From contig JAVBRB010000044.1 in the NCBI GenBank assembly GCA_031548515.1, positions 1 through 33,291 on the forward strand: 33,291 nt of DNA. Direction: 5' to 3'. The DNA is from UBA940 sp031548515. Lineage in GTDB: Bacteria > Bacteroidota > Bacteroidia > Bacteroidales > Rikenellaceae. The notes beneath the pieces are model-generated. The model searched no databases and was not told where the DNA came from. It worked only from the letters and a program-made list of their open reading frames with translations. Numbering within the stretch: the first letter of the stretch is position 1; the number at the start of each line of letters is the position of its first letter. The position numbers and the translations under genes were made by a program. Below are positions 22,333 through 30,136 of the stretch, in pieces.

Positions 22333-24318
22333 TTATATAAGTTTTTCAATCCTGCTTATCAGTTCGTCGCCGAGCGCGCGCTTGACGACTATATGGTCCT
22401 TGACGGCCGTGACGAACGAATTGGTTTCGAAATCGCCGCGCACACCTTCGAAATCGAGACGTTTGTCGTGGTCCGAGCCGTCAACGCCGAACCCCGTCAT
22501 CGCAGTGAGTGAAAACTCCTTACGTGCGTCCTCATAAAGCATCTCGTCAAGCCCTATGACCGAATCCTGCCAGCCGCGGACCGTTTCGATTATCTGTGCA
22601 GCGGTTATTTCCGGCAATGACACGCCGTAATAAGATTCCCACATGCTGCAGACCCATGCCCACTCCATATCGTAATAGCGTCTGTGCATGTCGCGGAAAA
22701 ATTCCTCCACGGCAGACAATCCGGTAATCCCGCCGCTTTCTATCGAGTCCATCAAGCCTTCCAAAGCCTGTTTGGGGATTATCAGCCCCGACAGGTCGAG
22801 CCATTCGCCTTCACAGTACGATTCGGTGGGCAGCAGGCGTTCGCGCACTTCTTCTATGGAACGGAAGCGCGTTTCCTCGAGCCGCTTGATGATCGAATTT
22901 CCCATGAACTTGCGGACAGCCATGTTATAATACTCCAGCGCATTGTGCAGCGACGTGCCTTTGATGCGCGTGTTCTGGTAATAATACACCTCTGATATCT
23001 CTCCGGAAACGGACTGCAGCTCGCCGAGTATCTTCAGCGCCTTCATCATCTTGCATACAGAGTAGGGACTCAGCAGGTTGTAGTTTATCATGTCGAGGCG
23101 GTGCGGGTCGGTGCGCTTGTCGCGCCTTGGCCACTTCTGCGCGTCGCGGATAGTCCCCACGCTGCGCAGGTTGACGCCGGGGACAAGCCATGTTTCGTCG
23201 TTGTTCTCTATAAGGTACGAAAACGGCATATCCGACGTGTCGCTGTGGTGGTAGTGGCGGCCCATTACCAGCGAAAACGCACCCACACGCGCAGGCCACA
23301 GGATATACGAGTCGCTGGTTGTTTTCGAACCGCGTTCGACGATACCCTGGTGGATGGGTCCCAGCTTGTACATGTGGTTGCTCTGGTTCGAACCGCTGCC
23401 GGCGTTCAGGAACGAAAACATTCCCGCTATCAGCAGGCTGCTCTTGTGCATCGAAACCGTGAAAGGCCCCGCGAAAATGGCGCAGGCCTCGCCGTTCTCG
23501 AAAGCGCAATTGCTGAAGAGAAGCGAATCGTGAGCCATGTAGTTAAGCGACACGTGGCACGCCTGCCCCACGAAACACCTCACGAGTTTGGCGGCGTCCG
23601 ACACCGTCGCGCCCGACGAAACAATGAACTCCTCGGCGATGACGCTGTCGCCGATATACACCGGAGCCGCGGCGTTGCTGTTTATGGACCCGTTCTGCAG
23701 GCGGGTGCAGTTTTCTATCGTGGTGTGGTCGCCGATGCGCACGTCGCGGATGACGCTCGTGTTGACGATGCGGACATTCCGGCCGATAGTCCCGCGTTCC
23801 GACGAGACGCTTCCGGCATAGTCGGCGATCATTCCGCGAAGCCGTTCTGTCAGCCTGGGGCGGTGGCGGTACATGGCTATAACATAGGCCAGCGATGCCG
23901 AAAGGTTGTCGTATAGCGGAACTTCGCGGCCGCCTGTTTCGTTCAGTACGGCAACCTGGATGTTATTGCCGAACGAAGAACGCCCTTCGCACACGATCCG
24001 GTTCACATTTTCGATGTAGCTGCCGCCGCCGATATCGTAATTGGCGATATAATTCTGAACGCCGTCGATAAGTACGCCGTCCCCGATACTACAGTTATGC
24101 AACACAGCGCCATGGATGCCGCTATGCTTGGTGACACCGCCGGGAAGAGAGAACTCTCCGGCGAAAGAGCCGAGTTCGATATCGCCTGAGAAACAGGTGC
24201 GCGTAATATGTTCCGCCGTAAAATCCTCAGGAACGAGAATGCGTTCCCAATCGTCGGCAGAACAACCGGCATTCCGCAGCGAAGATATCTCCCCGGCGGT
24301 CAGACGTCGTTTATTCAT
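22333..24318 (-). CDS. DUF4954 family hexapeptide-repeat protein
   Basis: About 661 residues from the ATG at 24318 (MNKRRLTAGEISSLRNAG). An upstream ATG at 24375 would lie before the predicted transcription start, so it is rejected. The N-terminal half is a left-handed beta-helix with degenerate hexapeptide repeats ('SIGDGVLIDGVQNYIANYDIGGGSYIENV', 'TIGRNVRIVNTSVIRDVRIGDHTTIENC', 'YIGDSVIAEEFIVSSG'). The C-terminal third is helical and rich in Trp, Tyr and Glu. This matches DUF4954, typical of Bacteroidetes and spirochaetes. Hexapeptide folds are common in sugar-nucleotide acyl- and uridylyltransferases, and coupling to glmS suggests a role in amino-sugar metabolism, but no activity is known to me. 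Confidence 0.88.
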   Translation of the reverse strand: MNKRRLTAGEISSLRNAGCSADDWERILVPEDFTAEHITRTCFSGDIELGSFAGEFSLPGGVTKHSGIHGAVLHNCSIGDGVLIDGVQNYIANYDIGGGSYIENVNRIVCEGRSSFGNNIQVAVLNETGGREVPLYDNLSASLAYVIAMYRHRPRLTERLRGMIADYAGSVSSERGTIGRNVRIVNTSVIRDVRIGDHTTIENCTRLQNGSINSNAAAPVYIGDSVIAEEFIVSSGATVSDAAKLVRCFVGQACHVSLNYMAHDSLLFSNCAFENGEACAIFAGPFTVSMHKSSLLIAGMFSFLNAGSGSNQSNHMYKLGPIHQGIVERGSKTTSDSYILWPARVGAFSLVMGRHYHHSDTSDMPFSYLIENNDETWLVPGVNLRSVGTIRDAQKWPRRDKRTDPHRLDMINYNLLSPYSVCKMMKALKILGELQSVSGEISEVYYYQNTRIKGTSLHNALEYYNMAVRKFMGNSIIKRLEETRFRSIEEVRERLLPTESYCEGEWLDLSGLIIPKQALEGLMDSIESGGITGLSAVEEFFRDMHRRYYDMEWAWVCSMWESYYGVSLPEITAAQIIETVRGWQDSVIGLDEMLYEDARKEFSLTAMTGFGVDGSDHDKRLDFEGVRGDFETNSFVTAVKDHIVVKRALGDELISRIEKLI

Positions 24319-24364
24319 ACAGGAATGCGGCGCTATTGGTTTAGGGGTGGTTGGCCGCTGGTTA

Positions 24365-24372
24365 CAAAGATA
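24365..24372 (-). promoter_or_regulatory. -7 element of the DUF4954-glmS operon
   Basis: On the minus strand 24372-24365 reads TATCTTTG, a perfect TAnnTTTG element, predicting transcription start near 24358, 40 bases before the ATG at 24318. Confidence 0.6.
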
Positions 24373-24515
24373 CAAATTTCAGAGAATTTATATGAAAGTG
24401 ACTGTTAAATTTACCTCTCCGCCTTACCCTGCGACGCATAACGGCGACAGACGGGGCTTGCCAGCGGCTATAATTCATCGAGCGGATTCCAAAAACCGTT
24501 TTCCATTTCCTAATC

Positions 24516-24554
24516 AAAAGAATACCCGCTACGCGGTTGCGGCAGCGGGTATTC
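24516..24554 (-). terminator. rho-independent terminator after the sulfatase
   Basis: GAATACCCGCT (24520-24530) pairs perfectly with AGCGGGTATTC (24544-24554) around a 13-base loop. Read on the minus strand the stem is followed by TTTTGATT. It lies 21 bases after the stop of the sulfatase C-terminal part. The remaining gap to the DUF4954 promoter shows nothing else. Confidence 0.8.
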
Positions 24555-24575
24555 CATGACCAATATTTACATCTG

Positions 24576-25229
24576 TTATTGAGCCTTCATTTTAGCTTCG
24601 AATTCCCGCTCGACATCGATATAGCCGTCGTCCGCCACATCGTAAATAACCTTCACGATTTCGCCTCCGGCGAATGGATATTTGTAGCCGTAATCGCTGC
24701 TCACGGGGTCGCCGGTATCGTATCCCACGCAGAGTCCTTCGCCGCTGTTCAGGGAGAAACGTCCGAACTGCGTGCGGAATGGAGCCTGGGCAACCATCTT
24801 GTCGTCGACATATAGTTTCATCGTACCGATGCATTCGGCCTTTTCGGTCATTTTTTCTTTAGTGAATTCCACGCCGATTATATGCTTGCCGGTCGGCATG
24901 GCGTAGCTCAGCCGCTGCAGAGGATTAAGCCCCAGGAAGTTGTATTCGAAGTTCACCTTGTCGTCTTTCAGATACATGGTATAACCGCCGAAACGCGAAC
25001 CCTGCGATACGATAACACCTTTGGCGCCGGACTTCAAATCGACTTCTGCCAAGATCTTGAACGATCTCGCGGCTGTACGGACGGCATTGGCCTCAGGCAC
25101 TTCGGTCGTATTGGGATAATAGGTATAGCGTCCGTCCGCAGGCACTGCCGGATCGTATTCATACTTGATATACTCGAGGATGCTCAGATCGTTCAAGGGA
25201 AGTACGTTGTATTTTTTGGCCTCTTCCAT
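24576..25229 (-). CDS. arylsulfatase C-terminal part, cut off by an in-frame amber codon
   Basis: A 217-residue frame whose ATG immediately follows, in the same frame, the TAG that ends the sulfatase frame upstream. It has no signal peptide and begins MEEAKKYNVLPLNDLS, which reads as the direct continuation of the long arylsulfatases (AtsA of mycobacterial size), where I recall 'LW..EA..YNVLPLDDR'. The rest is a beta-sandwich C-terminal domain ending in 'GEIVKVIYDVADDGYIDVEREFEAKMKAQ'. It could be expressed by termination-reinitiation at TAGATG or by readthrough; alone it would lack export and active site. It is best regarded as the second half of one interrupted gene. Confidence 0.8.
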   Translation of the reverse strand: MEEAKKYNVLPLNDLSILEYIKYEYDPAVPADGRYTYYPNTTEVPEANAVRTAARSFKILAEVDLKSGAKGVIVSQGSRFGGYTMYLKDDKVNFEYNFLGLNPLQRLSYAMPTGKHIIGVEFTKEKMTEKAECIGTMKLYVDDKMVAQAPFRTQFGRFSLNSGEGLCVGYDTGDPVSSDYGYKYPFAGGEIVKVIYDVADDGYIDVEREFEAKMKAQ

Positions 25230-27002
25230 CTACAACTTTTTCATTTCCTCCACCTTTTCGGGGTATTTAGCCGCCAGATTGGTAGCCTGCGAACGGTCGA
25301 CATCGGTATGGTACAACTCCCATTTGTCCTGGTCGAAATGGCCTAGGTTCGAAGGCATCGGCCCGTGCGCTGCGGTTGCCATCCAGCCCTCTTTCCAAAG
25401 CCCGCGTGTGCCGAGCATTTCGAAATACTGGATCTTCTTTTCGGTGGGCGCGGCTGCGTTGTCGAAGCTCGAAACCATCGAGACACCCGCCAGCGGGGTC
25501 TGTTTGATACCGTGCACCACTTCCGGCATTTTTACGCCGCAGGCTTCCAGGATGGTGGGCACGATATCGGTGCAATGGTAATACTGGCTGCGCATTTCTC
25601 CGCGTGCCTTGATGCCGGCGGGCCATGAGATCACGAGCGGGTCGCAGGTGCCGCCGCTATAGCCAGAATAGCGTTTGAACATCTTGTATGGCGTCGAGAA
25701 TGCCATCGCCCAACCGGTCGGATAATGGTTGTATGTATCGGGAGTGCCCAACTTGTCCATCATAGCTATATTGTTCTTGATATCATCGGGATACGAATTG
25801 AAATAGTAAGTTTCGTTGATCGTGCCGTTCGGGCTGCCTTCGCCCGAAGCGCCGTTGTCGGCACAATAGATAACCAGGGTATTATCCAGCTGTCCAGACT
25901 CTTCCAGATAATCGATCAGGCGGCCCACCTGAGCGTCGGTGTATTCCGAGAAACCGGCGAACACCTCGGCCATGCGTGAGAACAGTTTCTTTTCATCCGC
26001 CGAAAGCGTATTCCACGGGCGAACCATATCCAACTCGGAAGCAACCCCCTTGGGCAGCGGGTTTTCCTGCGTCAGTTTGGTGCCTTTCGGAAGGACGCCT
26101 TTGTCGATCATGCGTTTCAGCACCCATTCGCGATAGGCATCGTAACCGGCGTCGAACTTGCCCTTGTATTTGTCGATGTATTCCTGCGGGGCCTGATGAG
26201 GCGCGTGGTTTGCACCGGGATTATACCACATATACCACGGCTTGTCGGGGCTGGCCTGTTTCGAGTCGCGTATGTACTGGATGGCTTTGTCAGCCAGGTC
26301 TTTCGACAGATGGTAACCTTCCTCCGGCAGATAGGGCTGTTCGACAGTGTGGTTGTCTTCGGTCAGCGCGGGATACCATTGGTTGCTTTCGGCGCCCACG
26401 AATCCGTAAAAACGGTCGAAGCCAAGTGCGAGCGGCCAATTCTGTTTGGTAGCGCCCATACCGAAAGCGTCTACGGGCACATTATGGTTTTTGCCTATCC
26501 AGAAAGTCGACCATCCGGCATCGCGCAAAACGGTGGCGACCGATGCATTGGATTCGGGGATATGTCCGCTGTAGCCGGGGAAGCCTGTCGCCGATTCGGA
26601 AATACTTCCATAACCGTTCTGATGATGGTTGCGTCCCGTGAGCATGCACGAACGCGTGGGTGACGAAACCGAAGTCGTATGCCACTGCGTGTAGGTGATG
26701 CCGTTGGCAGCCAATTTGTCCAGAGTCGGCATGTTGACCGCTCCGCCATAGGTTGACCAGGTGGCCTGGCCGGTATCGTCATAGAGGACCACCAGCACGT
26801 TGGGAGCGCCTTTGGGTGCTTTCGGATAGAGGAATGCGTTCCAGTCCGGCGTCGAGTTCCGGATGTCGAGTTCAATGGTGCCCTGGAATTTTTCACCCGG
26901 TTGCTGGGCTATAGCCTGTTGCCCGCACATACCGATGGAACACAAGGCCGTTGTTGCCAACAATGCCTTGTTTTGATGCGATTTACCAAAATCTTTCTTC
27001 AT
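25230..27002 (-). CDS. periplasmic arylsulfatase, Ser-type, truncated by TAG
   Basis: About 590 residues from the ATG at 27002 (MKKDFGKSHQNKALL), which opens a signal peptide ending near AIAQQ; the frame extends 29 codons upstream without signal character. The sulfatase fold is clear: metal-binding Asp75-Asp76 (LYDDTG), the modification motif Ser113-Ser-Pro-Thr-Arg117 followed by SCMLTGR, 'GKNH', 'NHAPHQAP' and 'YCADNGASGEG'. Serine at the formylglycine position means maturation by an anaerobic radical-SAM enzyme (anSME), not encoded in this window. It desulfates aryl or sugar sulfates in the periplasm. The frame stops at a TAG (25232-25230), while homology continues in frame in the next entry: combined length would be about 808. 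Confidence 0.9.
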   Translation of the reverse strand: MKKDFGKSHQNKALLATTALCSIGMCGQQAIAQQPGEKFQGTIELDIRNSTPDWNAFLYPKAPKGAPNVLVVLYDDTGQATWSTYGGAVNMPTLDKLAANGITYTQWHTTSVSSPTRSCMLTGRNHHQNGYGSISESATGFPGYSGHIPESNASVATVLRDAGWSTFWIGKNHNVPVDAFGMGATKQNWPLALGFDRFYGFVGAESNQWYPALTEDNHTVEQPYLPEEGYHLSKDLADKAIQYIRDSKQASPDKPWYMWYNPGANHAPHQAPQEYIDKYKGKFDAGYDAYREWVLKRMIDKGVLPKGTKLTQENPLPKGVASELDMVRPWNTLSADEKKLFSRMAEVFAGFSEYTDAQVGRLIDYLEESGQLDNTLVIYCADNGASGEGSPNGTINETYYFNSYPDDIKNNIAMMDKLGTPDTYNHYPTGWAMAFSTPYKMFKRYSGYSGGTCDPLVISWPAGIKARGEMRSQYYHCTDIVPTILEACGVKMPEVVHGIKQTPLAGVSMVSSFDNAAAPTEKKIQYFEMLGTRGLWKEGWMATAAHGPMPSNLGHFDQDKWELYHTDVDRSQATNLAAKYPEKVEEMKKL

Positions 27003-27154
27003 AGGATATAATTTAAGCAGAAATGTCCGGCGAGTTCCAATACAAATTTTATTCCATTTTTCTTTTAAGCAGATGTTCGCCGCTCTCATTACTCGATCGA
27101 TATCCGTTTGGGGTGATTATGAATTTGCAAAACCGTTATTTCGATTAAATTGAG

Positions 27155-27162
27155 TAACTTTG
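27155..27162 (+). promoter_or_regulatory. -7 element of the helicase-methyltransferase cassette
   Basis: TAACTTTG, a perfect TAnnTTTG element, 37 bases before the ATG at 27200; predicted start near 27169. The -33 region lacks a clear TTTG at normal spacing. The divergent sulfatase region (27003-27154) holds only a weak minus-strand element with a 3-base spacer (27043-27051). Confidence 0.55.
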
Positions 27163-27199
27163 CGATTGCTTGTAATGAAGTATTTACTGGATTAATCAT

Positions 27200-30097
27200 A
27201 TGTCTCCGAGCAAAATAGCTCTTACTGTACACCAACAAAAATATTTGGCATGGGAACTTACTCGCCGCCGCAGTACTTCTGACGACGAGAAATTTACCAG
27301 TGTATTATCTGAGGCTCAGGTGGACTTGAATCCCCATCAGGTGGAAGCGGCGTTATTTGCATTCCGTTCACCGTTAAGCATGGGGGCAATACTTGCCGAT
27401 GAGGTAGGGCTTGGCAAAACTATCGAGGCGTCATTGGTAATCTCCCAGCAATGGGCAGAGCGTAGACACCATATACTCATTATTGCCCCTGCTACCCTCC
27501 GTAAACAATGGAGTGTGGAGCTGGAAGAAAAATTCTTTCTGCCGTCGATTATTTTAGAGCGCAAAAATTTCAATGCGATATTAAATGCAACATATCGCAA
27601 TCCATTCGATAATATCGAAAAAATTGTCATATGTTCATATCAATTTGCAAAAAAGCAGGCCCAACATATCTTAAAAGTACCTTGGGATTTGGTCGTTATT
27701 GACGAAGCCCACAAGTTGCGGAACGTCTACAAAACGGGAAATAAAACCGCTCTGGCGCTAAAAGAGACTCTGCAGCCATTCAAAAAGCTCTTGCTTACCG
27801 CCACCCCGTTGCAGAACGACATAAAGGAGCTATACGGACTGATCTCAATCATAGATAATGACTATTTCGGCAATCTGAATAGTTTTGGCAGTCAATACAG
27901 CAAAATCTCACTGCGAAATTCGGATTCATATTCTGAGTTAAGGGAGAGGATTAAACCCGTTGTCCACCGCACGTTGCGAAGCGAAGTACAAGAGTATGTG
28001 AAATATACTGAACGTACTCCGTTCGTTCAAGAGTATTTTCCGAGCGATGCGGAAATGACGCTTTCTGAAAAAATAACTGAATATCTTCGTCGCAAAGAGT
28101 GTTATGGCCTCCCGAAATCACAGCGTGCACTGATAACGCTTGTTCTGCATAAGTTGCTGTCCTCGTCTACGTTTGCCATTGCAGGAACTTTACAAACCAT
28201 TATTGGTCGCCTCGAGCAAATAGTCGAGAAGCAATATGATGCCGAAACCTTCGAGGAGGCATTACAAACCAATTTCGAAGAGTTTGAAGAGTATGTGGAT
28301 GAGTTTGCCGACGAGTCAGATGATGCTCCCGATACAGCTGAACCTGAATATACTCCTGAACAAATAGAAGAAATCAAGTTGGAGGTTAAGGAGCTTAAGG
28401 AATTCCATCGGTTGGCCTTGAGTATCGCCACGAATAGTAAGGGTGATTGTCTTTTGAAGGCACTGGAGGTATCTTTCGCCAATAAACGCAAAAGAGGTGA
28501 ACTGGAAAAAGCACTTATATTCACCGAGAGCACTCGCACTCAGGAATATATCAAAACAATTCTGGAAGATAATGGCTATAAAGGTAAAATAGTCCTTTTC
28601 AATGGCAGTAATAATGACGCAGGCTCCAAAGCAATCTATAAAAGCTGGCTGGAGCGAAATGCGAACAGTTCTAAAATAACCGGCTCAGTCACTGCGGACA
28701 AGCGTCAGGCATTAGTCGATTTCTTCAAGCATGACGCCCAGATAATGATTGCTACCGAGGCTGCATCAGAGGGTATTAACCTGCAGTTCTGCTCGTTGGT
28801 CGTCAATTACGACTTGCCTTGGAATCCACAGCGTGTTGAGCAGCGAATTGGCCGTTGCCATCGCTATGGCCAGCAGAGCGACGTAGTAGTAGTCAACTTT
28901 GTCAATAAAGAGAATTATGCCGACCAGCGCGTCTATGAGTTGCTGGATCAGAAATTCAACCTGTTCAAAGGTGTATTCGGCGCCAGCGACGAGGTGCTCG
29001 GTATTGCCGAGAATAGCCTCGATTTTGAGCGCCGGATTTTGGATATTTACCAAAAATGCCGCCGCAGGGAAGACATTGATGCCGCTTTCGATGCTCTGCA
29101 AGAAGAGATGCGCGAGAGTATAGATAAGAAGATGGAGAAAACGCGGGCATCCCTGATCGAGCATTTCGACGAAGATGTAGTGAATAAGCTGCGACTGCGT
29201 AAAGAAGCCGACGAAAGCCGCCTATCCCAATTTCAAAAAATGCTATGGCAACTCACTGTAAATAGTATTGGCGAATGTATAACGATTGAAGACGAGGCTA
29301 ACTATACTTTTCGTTTGAATCGGATACCGTCCCCTCAGGCCCCTATAGATATTGGGCATTACCAGATTGGACGAGATGTGGGCGAAGGTTATATGTATCG
29401 ATTAAGCCACCCGCTGGCCGAGATTGTTGTAGAAAGAGCCAAACAGGCCAAAACTAATATTGAAGAGGTGACATTCGACTATACCAACCATCCCGCGAAA
29501 ATCACCATTTTGGAACAGCAGAAAGGGAATAGCGGCTGGTTGGCGGTGCGTCTGGTATTATTCGATTCACTGAAAGACAGCGAGGAGCATCTGGTATTTG
29601 CAGCAATTGATGATAAAGGCGATGTTCTGGACGGTGACTTTACCAGCAAACTGCTTTCGGTATCTGGAATGGCGACACACGCATTTCCCGGAATCCCCGA
29701 GCGCAAACTTTATGACATTCTTACTGAAGAGCAAAACAAGGTCTATAAAATCCTTGAAGAGCGCAATAATCTGTATGTCAATGAAGAAATAGCCAAGGTG
29801 GAGCGCTGGGCCGAAGACCGCATTTATGCCGTAGAGCAAGAGTTAAAAGATATAAAGCGCACTATCCGCGAGAAAACCCGCACGGCCAAGCTAATGACCG
29901 AATCCGAAAAAGTTGAGGCGATACAAAACGAGATAAAAAGCCTGACTAAGCTCCAGCGTACCAAGCGCAACGAAATATTCGAGGTAGAAGATGAAATCGA
30001 ACGCCGCCGCGACGAGATTATTACCCGGATTGCCGCTGCGCTCAAACAGCAGATCACCGAAAAAGAATTGTTCACCATCCGCTGGCGCATTGAATAA
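27200..30097 (+). CDS. SNF2/RapA-type DEAD helicase-like ATPase of a defence cassette
   Basis: A 965-residue superfamily 2 ATPase of the SNF2/HepA group. Walker A is DEVGLGKT (residues 67-74), Walker B DEAH (168-171), motif III TATP (200-203). The second lobe has 'EKALIFTES', ATEAASEGIN (518-527) and the arginine finger motif QRIGRCHRYGQ (548-558). Between the lobes (about 357-400) lies a strongly acidic insert, and about residues 858-945 form a long coiled coil rich in Lys, Arg and Glu. These ATPases translocate on double-stranded DNA. The gene is AT-rich compared with the upstream core genes (18 of 60 G+C in 27601-27660) and is followed after 39 bases by a DNA methyltransferase, suggesting a restriction-type system. 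DrmD of class 1 DISARM is a similar protein type. Confidence 0.9.
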   Translation: MSPSKIALTVHQQKYLAWELTRRRSTSDDEKFTSVLSEAQVDLNPHQVEAALFAFRSPLSMGAILADEVGLGKTIEASLVISQQWAERRHHILIIAPATLRKQWSVELEEKFFLPSIILERKNFNAILNATYRNPFDNIEKIVICSYQFAKKQAQHILKVPWDLVVIDEAHKLRNVYKTGNKTALALKETLQPFKKLLLTATPLQNDIKELYGLISIIDNDYFGNLNSFGSQYSKISLRNSDSYSELRERIKPVVHRTLRSEVQEYVKYTERTPFVQEYFPSDAEMTLSEKITEYLRRKECYGLPKSQRALITLVLHKLLSSSTFAIAGTLQTIIGRLEQIVEKQYDAETFEEALQTNFEEFEEYVDEFADESDDAPDTAEPEYTPEQIEEIKLEVKELKEFHRLALSIATNSKGDCLLKALEVSFANKRKRGELEKALIFTESTRTQEYIKTILEDNGYKGKIVLFNGSNNDAGSKAIYKSWLERNANSSKITGSVTADKRQALVDFFKHDAQIMIATEAASEGINLQFCSLVVNYDLPWNPQRVEQRIGRCHRYGQQSDVVVVNFVNKENYADQRVYELLDQKFNLFKGVFGASDEVLGIAENSLDFERRILDIYQKCRRREDIDAAFDALQEEMRESIDKKMEKTRASLIEHFDEDVVNKLRLRKEADESRLSQFQKMLWQLTVNSIGECITIEDEANYTFRLNRIPSPQAPIDIGHYQIGRDVGEGYMYRLSHPLAEIVVERAKQAKTNIEEVTFDYTNHPAKITILEQQKGNSGWLAVRLVLFDSLKDSEEHLVFAAIDDKGDVLDGDFTSKLLSVSGMATHAFPGIPERKLYDILTEEQNKVYKILEERNNLYVNEEIAKVERWAEDRIYAVEQELKDIKRTIREKTRTAKLMTESEKVEAIQNEIKSLTKLQRTKRNEIFEVEDEIERRRDEIITRIAAALKQQITEKELFTIRWRIE

Positions 30098-30136
30098 TTA
30101 GGATAACTTTGTAGAGCGAGAAATTAAACAATATAT

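Noticed and set aside
20474..24559. Long plus-strand frames (up to about 307 codons) across glmS and DUF4954
   Set aside because: They lie antisense to clear full-length families and have low-complexity, Arg/His/Gly-biased composition typical of frame shadows in GC-rich coding DNA.
25227..25232. Amber codon as pyrrolysine or another recoding signal
   Set aside because: No pylT or pylS is seen, the site is not a known Pyl position, and a Trp codon change explains it more simply.
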